Assembly: GCA_965224285.1 (NCBI GenBank) | Contig: OZ245043.1 | Coordinates: 4,526,001 to 4,590,000, forward strand | From: JAJCYK01 sp965224285 | GTDB lineage: Bacteria > Bacteroidota > Bacteroidia > Cytophagales > Cyclobacteriaceae | DNA: 64,000 bases | Direction of reading: 5' to 3' | In this document: positions 26,464 through 35,825 of the stretch, in pieces | How the letters are laid out: every line of letters starts with the position of its first letter | Position numbering within the stretch: position 1 is the first letter of the stretch | The notes under the pieces: generated by a model | Told to the model about the DNA's origin: nothing | Seen by the model: the letters and a program-made list of their open reading frames with translations, nothing else | Databases searched by the model: none | Translations under genes and position numbers: made by a program

Positions 26464-27685
26464 GTCCGGCTGCTTGCATATCCTCCCAAAATGAAGGGTA
26501 GCTCTTCTCTACCACCCCGGGGTCTTCAATGATTATGGGGAATCTAAGGCATAGTGGGGCCAGCGCCATAGCCATGCGGTGATCTTCATAGGTATGGAAA
26601 TAAATAGGATGGTCAGGTAAAGTCTTGGCAGGTACCACATTCCAGGTGTGATTCTCTTCACGAAGGCCGGCGCCAAACTTGGCCAGTTCCTGTTGCAGTG
26701 CACCGATGCGATCCGTTTCTTTAATCCTCAAGCTTTCTAACCCTTTAAGTTCCCCCGATATTCCCAATACGGCACATAATGCAATGACAGTTAGAGAAAG
26801 GTCAGGACAGGATGAGAAGTCGTACTCGATGTGTCGGAGCTTTGGCGGTTGGGATTTAATGCGGGCCCCGTGCTCGGTAAATACCGTTTGGCAACCCAAA
26901 CCTTCCATCAAGTCAGCCATTTGACGGTCACCCTGTAATGATTTACCGGGTAGTCCTTCCAGGAATATTTCAGCATCCGAACTCAGGGCCACTACACTGT
27001 ACCAGTAGCTGGCAGCTGACCAATCGGATTCAACGCGATAACCCGTCCCGATATACTCTTGAGGTTGAACCGAAATGGTGTTTGCCTGCCAGGAATGGGT
27101 GACCCCGAACTTTTCCATTAGTTTTAGGGTCATTTCCACATATGGCTTGCTCATTAGCTTACCCTTTATACTTATTTCCAACCCATTCGGCAATTTGGGT
27201 GCCATCATCAAAAGTCCGGAAATATACTGACTGCTGATGTTGCCGGGTATTGAGAGTTTGTTGGTCAATTGCTTTTCAAAACCTTTAGTAGCTAGAGGAG
27301 GAAACCCAGTTTCTCCCAGGTACTCTATTTCGGCCCCTATCTGCCTCAAGGCTTCAACCAGGATTCCTATAGGCCTCTCCAGCATACGTGTGGTCCCAGT
27401 AAGCTTTTTTCGCTGATTAGTCAGCGCCAGGTAAGCTGTAAGAAAGCGCATGGTGGTCCCGGCGTCCTGCACATCCATTAATTCAGGTGAGTCAATGAGA
27501 AGTTTATTCATAAGCCGGGTGTCCCTGGCCGGCGAGAGGTTTTCTATTTTTGCTTTCTGTTTACTGAGGCTATTGAGAATTAAAGCCCGGTTACTGAGGC
27601 TTTTAGAGGCTGGAAGACCAATATCTGCCGAGTTTGCGGAGCCCTGTGCCTCCAGGTATAGTGCCGATTGGTTCAGGTAATTCAA
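26432..27685 (-). CDS. aroA: 3-phosphoshikimate 1-carboxyvinyltransferase (EPSP synthase)
   Basis: EPSP synthase (417 residues) joins phosphoenolpyruvate to shikimate-3-phosphate, the sixth step to chorismate. The lysine-serine-arginine substrate motif is PASKSLSNRALIL near residues 25-37; the PEP loop is DAGTTMRFLTAYLA near 78-91; LESLRIKETDRI and EDHRMAMALAPL are in the C-terminal lobe. It lies 366 bases downstream of aroB on the same strand but a plus-strand gene sits between them. A TAAATTTG on the minus strand at 27806-27813 is a possible but unproven -7 element. Confidence 0.95.
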   Translation of the reverse strand: MNYLNQSALYLEAQGSANSADIGLPASKSLSNRALILNSLSKQKAKIENLSPARDTRLMNKLLIDSPELMDVQDAGTTMRFLTAYLALTNQRKKLTGTTRMLERPIGILVEALRQIGAEIEYLGETGFPPLATKGFEKQLTNKLSIPGNISSQYISGLLMMAPKLPNGLEISIKGKLMSKPYVEMTLKLMEKFGVTHSWQANTISVQPQEYIGTGYRVESDWSAASYWYSVVALSSDAEIFLEGLPGKSLQGDRQMADLMEGLGCQTVFTEHGARIKSQPPKLRHIEYDFSSCPDLSLTVIALCAVLGISGELKGLESLRIKETDRIGALQQELAKFGAGLREENHTWNVVPAKTLPDHPIYFHTYEDHRMAMALAPLCLRFPIIIEDPGVVEKSYPSFWEDMQAAGLTPSPHPEGV

Positions 27686-27816
27686 GAAATATGAGGTTAA
27701 ACTTTAAGAATATTTGTAACCATACAGAATTGAGGTGTAAATTACATAACATATGCCTATTAGACACGTAAAGTTTAATAGGAAGTAACTTACTTTTAAC
27801 CAAGCCAAATTTAACC

Positions 27817-28062
27817 ATGGATAATTCAGATAGAACCCTATTGGCCTTTATTGTAGGCGCCGCTGCCGGGGTATTAGCCGGTTTGTTATTTGCTCCTGAG
27901 GATGGTGAGAAAACCCGTCGCCGGATATCAAAAAAAGCCCAGGAATTAAAGGATGAACTTCAGGAAAACCTGGATACTGACAAACTAAAGAAGGCCGCTA
28001 ATGCCGCTTTGACGGAGGTCGAAAAATATGGTCAGAAACTGACCGATATGATCAAGGAATAG
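27817..28062 (+). CDS. YtxH domain small membrane protein
   Basis: An 81-residue protein with one N-terminal membrane segment (residues 6-26, TLLAFIVGAAAGVLAGLLFA), the PEDGEKTRRRISKKAQELKD motif typical of the YtxH family, and a helical, Lys/Glu-rich remainder that includes repeated heptad-like spacing. The family is widespread and linked to general stress but its function is not known. It is encoded between aroA and aroB on the opposite strand and its end overlaps the end of aroB by 11 bases. Confidence 0.85.
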   Translation: MDNSDRTLLAFIVGAAAGVLAGLLFAPEDGEKTRRRISKKAQELKDELQENLDTDKLKKAANAALTEVEKYGQKLTDMIKE

Positions 28063-29125
28063 GCGATAATTCTGTGTAGTATCTTAATGACCCCAGAATC
28101 TCTTCCGGCCTAACTTCCACATTGTACTCTGCCCGGCCGATCCGGGATAGTAGGGTGCATTGTATTTTATGATCAATGTTTTTCTTATCGTGAAGTGCGT
28201 TATCCGCAATCTCTTTAAGATCATTATTTAACAGGTTTTTTTTCCCATACCACGACATAAGGCTGCGGGAGATTTCCAGGGACTCTTGATGAGGAAGCCC
28301 GCATAGCTGCTGCGAGAGAAAGGTTTCACATATCATCCCTGCGGCCACTGCTTCTCCGTGCAGCAGTGGCTTGGAGTTATTAAGGAAATGGCGTTCTATG
28401 GCATGTCCTACGGTGTGTCCGAAATTTAATATTTTTCTCAACCCCAATTCTCGAGGATCTTCGGTTACTACCTTGTGCTTTACTGCTACACTATGTCGCA
28501 CATGTTGTATCCAAGGCTGCTGCTCCCAGCTGAAGGAACGGATTTCATCCCAGTAGGCGCTATCTGCAATTAAGGTGTGCTTAAGGACCTCGGCAAAACC
28601 TGAAAGCATTTCCGCCTCCGGCAGGGTTTTGAGAAAATCTGTTGCTATAATAACCCTTTCAGGTTCCTTAAATGCCCCGATATGATTCTTGTAGCCATTG
28701 AAATCGATCCCAAGCTTGCCTCCTACTGAGGCATCCACCTGGGCCAACAGGGTAGTTGGCAGATTGATAAAGGGGATTCCCCTTTTGTAGGTGGCAGCAC
28801 AGAAACCACCCATATCCCCAATCACACCTCCCCCGAGATTGATGATAAGGGCATTCCTATCCATCTGAGCATTAGTCATTTGCTCCCAGATATATGTACA
28901 GATTTGGAGATTTTTATGTGCTTCTCCAGGAGGGATATTAATTTTTAGGTGGGGGAAATCCATTTCACTGATCGATGGATAGCAATGTCGCTGGGTATTA
29001 TCATCGGTTAATACAGCAATAGAACTGTAACTGTTTTCTGCCAAAAATTTCCGTAAGGGCTGAACGGGACCTTCTGTAATGTCTACAGTTTCTAGCGCTG
29101 GCCTAAGCTCGTGATCGGACATCAA
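28052..29125 (-). CDS. aroB: 3-dehydroquinate synthase
   Basis: AroB (357 residues) converts DAHP to 3-dehydroquinate using NAD and a divalent metal. The NAD site is NLGGGVIGDMGGFCAAT near residues 97-113; PTTLLAQVDASVGGKLGID, GFAEVLKHTLI and the metal-binding NFGHTVGHAIE and HGEAVAAGM follow. It starts only 32 bases before the proline dehydrogenase start on the opposite strand. Confidence 0.96.
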   Translation of the reverse strand: MMSDHELRPALETVDITEGPVQPLRKFLAENSYSSIAVLTDDNTQRHCYPSISEMDFPHLKINIPPGEAHKNLQICTYIWEQMTNAQMDRNALIINLGGGVIGDMGGFCAATYKRGIPFINLPTTLLAQVDASVGGKLGIDFNGYKNHIGAFKEPERVIIATDFLKTLPEAEMLSGFAEVLKHTLIADSAYWDEIRSFSWEQQPWIQHVRHSVAVKHKVVTEDPRELGLRKILNFGHTVGHAIERHFLNNSKPLLHGEAVAAGMICETFLSQQLCGLPHQESLEISRSLMSWYGKKNLLNNDLKEIADNALHDKKNIDHKIQCTLLSRIGRAEYNVEVRPEEILGSLRYYTELSPIP

Positions 29126-29142
29126 TAATTGTGTGGTTTTTC

Positions 29143-29150
29143 TATCTTTG
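29143..29150 (+). promoter_or_regulatory. Candidate -7 promoter element of proline dehydrogenase gene
   Basis: TATCTTTG is an exact match to the Bacteroidota -7 consensus, and ends only 7 bases before the likely start ATG at 29158. No TTG is found at the standard -33 distance; a TTG at 29129-29131 is too close. If used, the transcript would have almost no 5' leader. Confidence 0.5.
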
Positions 29151-29157
29151 CAGGATT

Positions 29158-30351
29158 ATGGAACTCAAACCTCCTATATCTTTTCTGGATACATCGATAG
29201 CTTTTTCATCCAAGTCTGATCGAGCTTTGAAGCGTATGCAGATATTGTTTGGAATGATGAACTATCCCTGGCTGGTAAATTTAGGGACTAAATTTATAAA
29301 ACTAGCATTAAAGATAGGTTTGCCGATAAAACCGGTGATCAAAAATACCATTTTCGATCATTTCTGCGGGGGTGAAACTATTGAAGAATGTCGTAGTTCT
29401 TCCCTGGAGCTGGGACGATTCGGTATTGATACCATTCTGGATTATTCCGTGGAAGGTAGTGAAAATGAAGCAGATTTCGATCACACCCTTAATGAGACCC
29501 TGAATACCATAGAAAAGGCCAGGATTGAGCCTAAGAACCCCTTTTGTGTATTTAAAGCCTCCGGCCTGGCCAGCAACCACCTTTTGGAGCATCTGCAGTC
29601 TGGAAAAGTTTTGACGGAAGAACAATCGCAAGCCTGGGAGAGGGTGAAGCGCCGCGTCAGAAGGATTTGCCAGGCAGCTGCGGATAACAATATCAAGGTA
29701 TTGGTCGATGCTGAAGAAAGCTGGATCCAACAGCCGATCGATGCGTTAGCCTACGACCTGATGCGTCAATTTAATACCAATACTGCCGTTATATACAACA
29801 CCTATCAAATGTATCGCAGTGATATGATGCAAAACTTGCGTGAGGCATTTCATAGTGCGGTCAGTGGGCAATACTATCTGGGGGTAAAGCTGGTAAGAGG
29901 AGCATACATGGAAAAAGAACGGGACCGGGCTGAAGAAATGGATTATCCAAGTCCTATCCACCCCAATAAGCAAGCCACCGATGATGCATTCAACCAGGCT
30001 TTGAAATTCTGTATCAATAATTTCCAACGGATCGACCTTTGCTGCGGCTCTCACAATGAATACAGCAATTATTACCTGACGGTTTTAATGAACAAATATC
30101 GCATTAAGCCTGAGGATACCGGGGTTTATTTTGCCCAATTATATGGTATGAGTGACAACATTAGCTTTAACCTGGCACACGGGGGTTATAATGTGGCAAA
30201 ATATTTACCTTATGGTCCTATTGAGAAGGTCATGCCCTATTTATTTCGCAGGGCAGAGGAGAACACCGCAATCTCTGGGCAGACTAATCATGAATTTGCT
30301 CTGATAACCAGAGAAATAGCCCGCAGAAAAGCCGAAACCAACCATAAATAG
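29158..30351 (+). CDS. Proline dehydrogenase
   Basis: A monofunctional FAD-dependent proline dehydrogenase (397 residues from ATG 29158), which oxidises proline to pyrroline-5-carboxylate and feeds electrons to quinone. Marks of the beta-alpha barrel are VKLVRGAYMEKERDRA, CCGSHNEYSN, AQLYGMSDNISFNLA and the substrate-binding PYLFRRAEENTAISGQ. An ATG at 29131 is in frame but would place the -7 box inside the coding region, so 29158 is preferred. The P5C dehydrogenase partner is not in the window. Confidence 0.9.
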   Translation: MELKPPISFLDTSIAFSSKSDRALKRMQILFGMMNYPWLVNLGTKFIKLALKIGLPIKPVIKNTIFDHFCGGETIEECRSSSLELGRFGIDTILDYSVEGSENEADFDHTLNETLNTIEKARIEPKNPFCVFKASGLASNHLLEHLQSGKVLTEEQSQAWERVKRRVRRICQAAADNNIKVLVDAEESWIQQPIDALAYDLMRQFNTNTAVIYNTYQMYRSDMMQNLREAFHSAVSGQYYLGVKLVRGAYMEKERDRAEEMDYPSPIHPNKQATDDAFNQALKFCINNFQRIDLCCGSHNEYSNYYLTVLMNKYRIKPEDTGVYFAQLYGMSDNISFNLAHGGYNVAKYLPYGPIEKVMPYLFRRAEENTAISGQTNHEFALITREIARRKAETNHK

Positions 30352-30394
30352 TTATCCCATATTGTGCTAATTTGCAACCATAAATAAACATTAC

Positions 30395-32125
30395 ATGGCA
30401 CTAAGCGAACAAGAAATTCTGAGAAGAGAAGAGCGCAAGCAATTGATGTCAATAGGGATTGATCCTTATCCTGCCGATGCTTTTGAGGTGAATACTACTT
30501 CGACAAAAATTAAGGAAGGATATCCTGAGAATCCGGAAGATTTTAAGTCAGTGCGTCTTGCCGGTCGATTGATGAGCCGCAGGATAATGGGCTCCGCTTC
30601 CTTTGCTGAGTTGCAGGATTCCCACGGCCGTATCCAGTTGTATTTAAAAAGGGACGACCTCTGCCCGGGTGAGGATAAAACCTTATACAATACAGTATTT
30701 AAAAAACTCCTGGGCATTGGCGATATCATAGGCGTACGTGGCCATGTTTTTACTACCAAGACTGGGGAGATATCTTTATATGTTGAGGGAATGAAAGTAT
30801 TGAGTAAATCCCTTCGGCCTTTGCCGGTGGTGAAGGAAGCAGTGAACCAGCAAGGAGAAACTCAGCGATATCATATGTTCACGGATCCTGAACTGCGCTA
30901 TCGCCAACGCTATGTGGATCTGATCGTCAACCCCAAAGTCAAGGATACCTTCTTAAAAAGGACGAAGTTGATAAATTCCATAAGGGAGTTTCTTGCCGGG
31001 AAGGGATATCTGGAGGTGGAGACACCGGTATTACAACCACTGTACGGAGGAGCAGCTGCCAGACCTTTTAAAACCCATCACAATAGCCTGGACATGACCC
31101 TCTATCTGAGGATTGCCAACGAGCTTTATCTGAAAAGGCTGATCGTGGGAGGATTTGAGGGAGTATTTGAATTTGCTAAAGATTTCCGAAATGAAGGCAT
31201 GTCTCGCTTTCATAACCCGGAATTTACCCAAGTGGAATTATACGTGGCCTATAAGGACTACCTCTGGATGATGGATCTGGTGGAGGAGATGGTGGAAAAA
31301 GCGGCCATGGATCTACATGGTACCACCGAGGTTCAAGTGGGCGATAACCTGATAGATTTTAAGAGACCTTGGAAAAGATATACCATGTTCGAGGCTATCG
31401 AACATTTCACCGGCGCGGATATCTCGGGGATGGATGAAGCCGAGTTGAGGAATACCGCTAGTAAGCTGGGTGTTGAACTGGATGATACCATGGGAAAGGG
31501 AAAGATCATCGACGAGATTTTCGGCGAAAAGTGTGAAGGCCAACTAATTCAGCCTACCTTCATCACTAACTATCCATTAGAAATGTCACCATTGGCCAAA
31601 AAGCACCGGGAGCATCAAGGATTAGTAGAAAGATTTGAGGCTATTTGCAATGGCAAAGAAATTTGTAATGCATTTTCCGAATTGAATGATCCTATTGACC
31701 AACGTGAGCGATTCGAACATCAGGTGGAATTAGGAAAGAGGGGGGATGATGAGGCCATGATGGTTGATGAGGATTTTCTCAGGGCTTTAGAATATGGTAT
31801 GCCGCCTACTGCTGGCCTGGGGGTTGGAATCGACCGGTTGTGCATGATCATGACCGACTCTTCCTCCATACAAGAAGTGATTTTCTTTCCTCAAATGCGA
31901 CCGGAAAAGATACAGGTTGACGCTTCCACGAAAGATTATCTTTCCCTGGGTATACGGGAAGAACTGGTGCCTATATTGCAGCAACTGGGCCTAACTACTA
32001 TAGATAGCTTGCGTGAGGTACCGCCTAATAAACTCTTTAATGATGTTTGCGGAATGCGAAAAAAAATGAAGTTGAAAGAGGTTAAAAACCCTACGCTGGA
32101 AGAGGTTACCGACTGGCTTAATTAA
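30395..32125 (+). CDS. lysS: Lysyl-tRNA synthetase, class II
   Basis: LysRS (576 residues) has the N-terminal OB-fold anticodon-binding domain (VRLAGRLMSRRIMGSASFAEL) and the class II catalytic core: motif 2 FRNEGMSRFHNPEFTQVE and motif 3 GLGVGIDRLCMIM near residues 465-477. The usual length is near 500; here about 60 extra C-terminal residues follow the core, with a short helical domain (LREVPPNKLFNDVCGMRKK) that I recall from other Bacteroidota LysRS. Its stop overlaps the end of the convergent LptD-like gene by 8 bases. Confidence 0.96.
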   Translation: MALSEQEILRREERKQLMSIGIDPYPADAFEVNTTSTKIKEGYPENPEDFKSVRLAGRLMSRRIMGSASFAELQDSHGRIQLYLKRDDLCPGEDKTLYNTVFKKLLGIGDIIGVRGHVFTTKTGEISLYVEGMKVLSKSLRPLPVVKEAVNQQGETQRYHMFTDPELRYRQRYVDLIVNPKVKDTFLKRTKLINSIREFLAGKGYLEVETPVLQPLYGGAAARPFKTHHNSLDMTLYLRIANELYLKRLIVGGFEGVFEFAKDFRNEGMSRFHNPEFTQVELYVAYKDYLWMMDLVEEMVEKAAMDLHGTTEVQVGDNLIDFKRPWKRYTMFEAIEHFTGADISGMDEAELRNTASKLGVELDDTMGKGKIIDEIFGEKCEGQLIQPTFITNYPLEMSPLAKKHREHQGLVERFEAICNGKEICNAFSELNDPIDQRERFEHQVELGKRGDDEAMMVDEDFLRALEYGMPPTAGLGVGIDRLCMIMTDSSSIQEVIFFPQMRPEKIQVDASTKDYLSLGIREELVPILQQLGLTTIDSLREVPPNKLFNDVCGMRKKMKLKEVKNPTLEEVTDWLN

Positions 32126-34874
32126 AATTGGCCCCGCCGTCGGTAAAACTTCGCCGACGCTGTAGCCGTAGATCCTGGAGTATAGAGGCTTTGACGTTAA
32201 TAGTCACATTGTAAGATTGAAAGCGGCCAAAAGGTACCCAGTCAAAATTTAGTTGCCAGCAATGCAGATCACGGCTGGCGCCCACCCTGGTCTGGGTAAA
32301 TTCATTACGCTCGAAGTCATAACCTGAATTATAGGTCAGTTTCCATTTATCCGTTAAACTGAGATCACCGCTAAAACTGAGGCTTTGGGTGATGCTGGGG
32401 TCCCGGAATCCTATTCTGCTGTATCGTAGACTGTATTGCAGCCTAATGGTCCAGGGGATTTTAAAATCCAGGTACTGGTTGGGGTTCTGTAGAATATGAT
32501 TGACTTCAGCCTCCCGTTGTAAGGTGGCAGGATCATTCAAAGGGCCGTTTTGTGGGTCGTCTAAACCCGGAGTGACCGGATTGGATTCAGACGGCTCCCC
32601 TCTGAGGGTATTGGCATCCAGTCGGGTGTTAAGGGCAAAGTTGGCAGAGCTGATTCTACCTATTCCCTGGCCATTGTTCCAGGCAAACTCATTGATTCGC
32701 CTCTGCTCAACTACCCGCTGCCCGTTTTCATTGATGACGATGGGTTTTTCCAGCTGGTAGGCATAAGGATCAATTGTTAGTCCTGCGTTAAAGTCTATCA
32801 GGTTGTCCAAGATACTGGTAGTGGCGGCGATGCGGATATCGGATAAATTGAAAGAATCGGCTCGCAGGTTATAGCTGGCTGAGAGCCCTAAATTCCGTAA
32901 GATATGAACTTTCTTGGTGGTACTGGCCGAATCGTCCTTGGTCTTTACTTTCATTTCCAGGGTGTTTTGCAAACTAAACCCGATGGAGCCACTATTACCT
33001 TGACTGGGACTGCCAAATACAAATCCGTTATAACGAGATAGCAGTTGTGTCTTTCCGGTAGAATCTACCTGCACTTCCTGGAAATAATCGAATTCCGGAG
33101 TGGTGAAATCGGGGGTATAGCTGAAACTTAATGTGGGTATGATGGTATGGCGGATGGCCTCTACCTTCTTTCCTTCTTTCATCAGGAAAGTGCCATAAAT
33201 ACGAGTACTAAGGGCGGCGCCAGTACTGTAGGTGGTGGCCCGGCTAAAACCATCAACCGTGTCGATACGCACACCCTTGACCTTTTCATCGTAGGTGTAG
33301 TTGAGCTTCTTTAAATACCACAATTCGGTGAAATTAATATTTGGGCTAACCGTGAAATAGCGGAATAGTTTAGCTGAGGTGGATACCGGTATTTGATGAC
33401 GAGCCCCATTTTCTGCTGATTCCCATAGCGTACTTAAATTGTTGAAATTGAAGGCCAGAGTGTCATCTACTTGTTCACCGGCATTGACAATTTCAAAACT
33501 GGCCCCTCTGCGAGTTGGGCTGTTGGAAACCCGGTTGCGCATATTGGCATTCCAGGCAAAGTTAAAGTTCTTAAGCAATTCTATTTTGGACCGTTTGAAT
33601 GGAGATTGCCGGTTCATGTTTACGCTTAATTCCGGCAGGGTTATATCCACAATATTGGTGCGCAAATTTTGGTTATGACGGGCGCTCATGGTCATATTAA
33701 AAGGAGTGCCGGCAAATACCTTGGAGTAACTTATGCTTGAATTCAGATTGGCGTTGATGTTTTGTTGGACCGTAAGGTTATTGTTTTCATTGTAAGTGCT
33801 GGTGGCCGCATTTATGGACCCACTAAAGCGGCTGTTGCCTTTGGAAACCGGTGAATGACGCCAGCTTAAACTGAAGTCTGTAGCCTCAGTTTCAGAACCT
33901 TCCAATCCGGTTCTCCTCTTGGTAAGATTAAAATTAAGTCCGCCGTCAAAAGCGTATCTTTTGCGATAGGTGGTTTGGATGCGCCCCCCCCAACCACCTT
34001 TACTGTAGATCTCGCCAGTCAACTGCAAGTTTAGATACTCGCTTATATCAAAATAATATCCCCCGTCTCTCAAGTAAAATCCCCTGAGCCTTTCTTCTCC
34101 ATAAGTTGGCACCAGGATTCCTGAAGTGCGAGTTTCGGGGTCGGGAAACATGCCAAAGGGCAAGCCCAATGGAGTAGGTACATCATTGATATAAAGATTA
34201 AAAGGGCCTGATATCACATTTCTTCCCGATCTCTTAATCTTTCTGCTGCGTATTTCAAAATGCGGATGGGCCAGGTTGCAGGTGGTGTATTTGGCGTGGG
34301 TGACAAACAGTTCATCTTCCTCGTTCTTGTAAACTTGTTCTCCGTGCAGAAACCCTTCACTTTGTTCGGTGACCAAACCGGTAGTAATGGCTCTGCGGGT
34401 TTTAAAGTTATATTGCATACCCTCTGTTTCATATACCACACCACTTTCGGTAAATATGGGTTCACCGATCTCATTTCCGGCACTGTCAGCCCGGGAAGAA
34501 GCAGATAACAGATTATTTCGCTGATCAAAAGTAATAACCGCCGCTTCTACCTGGATTTCCCCGTAATTGACCTTGGCATCTCCATACAGATAGATGATTT
34601 CATTGGTGCGATCCATGATTATGGAGTCTTTGGCAAAATATTTGACTGTAGTTTGGATATCCCCTCGGGGCTCAACTTGAAGGGTATCCCTGGTAGTTTG
34701 AGTACTGCCAGTTGTATCAATTCTGGGAAGTTCAACGTTATCAAGGGGACCGAGGGTATCGGCGGGAGCTCTTAAAATAGGACGTATCGGTTCCTGGCCG
34801 TTGACTATAACGCAAGTTGTAACCATGACCAGAAATAGCAGGGCAGTTGAGGTTGTTATGCCAGAAGCCGCCAT
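32118..34874 (-). CDS. LptD-like outer-membrane LPS-assembly protein
   Basis: From ATG at 34874 the product is 918 residues. A signal sequence spans about residues 1-27 (ending in VIVNG-Q), followed by an OstA/LptA-like beta-jellyroll (IYLYGDAKVNYGEIQVEA, residues 90-250) and a large barrel rich in alternating strands. The segment PLGLPFGMFPDPETRTSGILVP is typical of the LptD barrel start. LptD inserts LPS into the outer leaflet. A longer in-frame start at 35171 would run through the divergent amidase gene and is rejected; GTG at 34886 is a possible alternative. Confidence 0.85.
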   Translation of the reverse strand: MAASGITTSTALLFLVMVTTCVIVNGQEPIRPILRAPADTLGPLDNVELPRIDTTGSTQTTRDTLQVEPRGDIQTTVKYFAKDSIIMDRTNEIIYLYGDAKVNYGEIQVEAAVITFDQRNNLLSASSRADSAGNEIGEPIFTESGVVYETEGMQYNFKTRRAITTGLVTEQSEGFLHGEQVYKNEEDELFVTHAKYTTCNLAHPHFEIRSRKIKRSGRNVISGPFNLYINDVPTPLGLPFGMFPDPETRTSGILVPTYGEERLRGFYLRDGGYYFDISEYLNLQLTGEIYSKGGWGGRIQTTYRKRYAFDGGLNFNLTKRRTGLEGSETEATDFSLSWRHSPVSKGNSRFSGSINAATSTYNENNNLTVQQNINANLNSSISYSKVFAGTPFNMTMSARHNQNLRTNIVDITLPELSVNMNRQSPFKRSKIELLKNFNFAWNANMRNRVSNSPTRRGASFEIVNAGEQVDDTLAFNFNNLSTLWESAENGARHQIPVSTSAKLFRYFTVSPNINFTELWYLKKLNYTYDEKVKGVRIDTVDGFSRATTYSTGAALSTRIYGTFLMKEGKKVEAIRHTIIPTLSFSYTPDFTTPEFDYFQEVQVDSTGKTQLLSRYNGFVFGSPSQGNSGSIGFSLQNTLEMKVKTKDDSASTTKKVHILRNLGLSASYNLRADSFNLSDIRIAATTSILDNLIDFNAGLTIDPYAYQLEKPIVINENGQRVVEQRRINEFAWNNGQGIGRISSANFALNTRLDANTLRGEPSESNPVTPGLDDPQNGPLNDPATLQREAEVNHILQNPNQYLDFKIPWTIRLQYSLRYSRIGFRDPSITQSLSFSGDLSLTDKWKLTYNSGYDFERNEFTQTRVGASRDLHCWQLNFDWVPFGRFQSYNVTINVKASILQDLRLQRRRSFTDGGANFN

Positions 34875-34932
34875 TATTTTAGTCACAGGGCATTTTGCTT
34901 TTAAGAAAAAATTTTGATTTTTACGTAAATTT

Positions 34933-35757
34933 ATGGTATTAGGGCATAACGAGCGAAGGATGCTTAGGAATATTGTAGCAATATCATTTTTTTCGTTTTT
35001 CTTCCTTCTGGCTTCATTTAACACCACCGGGCCTAATTTTTTTAGCAAAAACCGGGTAAAGAAAGTCGTGATAGATGCCGGCCACGGCGGGCATGATCCC
35101 GGTACCCATGGAAAATTTTCCAGGGAGAAAAATATTGCCTTGGACATATCTTTAGAGTTGGGATCCATCATTGAAGAACACCTACCAGATGTTGAAGTAA
35201 TTTACACCCGTAAATCCGACAAGTTTATTGAATTGGACGACCGCGCGGCGCTGGCCAATAAAAGCGATGCCGACTTGTTCATATCTATTCACTGCAATGC
35301 TTCACCGGTAGGCAAATCGGTTTATGGAACTGAAACATATGTAATCGGTACTCACAAGACGAAAAGTAACCTGGAGGTAGCTAAGAGGGAAAATTCAGTT
35401 ATTCTATTGGAAGAAGATTACCAGGAACGCTATGAAGGATTTGATCCCAAAAGCCCCGAATCTCATATTTTATTTGAGTTATATCAAAATGCCCACGTGC
35501 AAAACAGCCTGAAGCTGGCTGCTAATATTGAAAATCAGTTCGGAAGCCGGGCCGGCCGTCGGAGTCGTGGGGTTAAACAGGCTGGGTTCTGGGTACTATG
35601 GCGTACCTCCATGCCCAGTGTACTGGTTGAAACCGGGTATTTGACTAACCCTGCTGAGGAGCGCGATCTCAATGATGAGGTTAAACAGAGCTACATCGCA
35701 TCTGCAATATTTAGGGCGGTCCGGGATTATAAACAGGAAATGGAATCTTCGAATTAA
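34933..35757 (+). CDS. N-acetylmuramoyl-L-alanine amidase
   Basis: A 274-residue zinc amidase (Amidase_3, AmiA/B/C type) that cleaves the peptide stem from peptidoglycan. A signal anchor lies near residues 13-32. Zinc-site motifs are DAGHGGHDPGTHG, the glutamate in REKNIALDI, and SIHCNAS; the catalytic glutamate is in VETGYLTNPAEE. There is no AMIN or LysM domain. It is divergent from the LptD-like gene with a 58-base gap, and is followed by an MlaD gene. Confidence 0.93.
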   Translation: MVLGHNERRMLRNIVAISFFSFFFLLASFNTTGPNFFSKNRVKKVVIDAGHGGHDPGTHGKFSREKNIALDISLELGSIIEEHLPDVEVIYTRKSDKFIELDDRAALANKSDADLFISIHCNASPVGKSVYGTETYVIGTHKTKSNLEVAKRENSVILLEEDYQERYEGFDPKSPESHILFELYQNAHVQNSLKLAANIENQFGSRAGRRSRGVKQAGFWVLWRTSMPSVLVETGYLTNPAEERDLNDEVKQSYIASAIFRAVRDYKQEMESSN

Positions 35758-35825
35758 TGCCTATATTTACACCCGATCTTACCTCCCAAATTGATCGATA
35801 TTGCGTGGTGTGAACAACTTCTAAA

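Noticed and set aside
32138..32159. CGTCGG/CCGACG inverted repeat near the end of lysS.
   Set aside because: It lies within the coding region of the LptD-like gene, has no T run and is only 6 bases per arm, so a terminator call is not supported.
34875..35171. Longer N-terminus of the LptD-like protein (start 35171).
   Set aside because: It would cover the divergent amidase gene start, and the signal peptide begins only at 34874.
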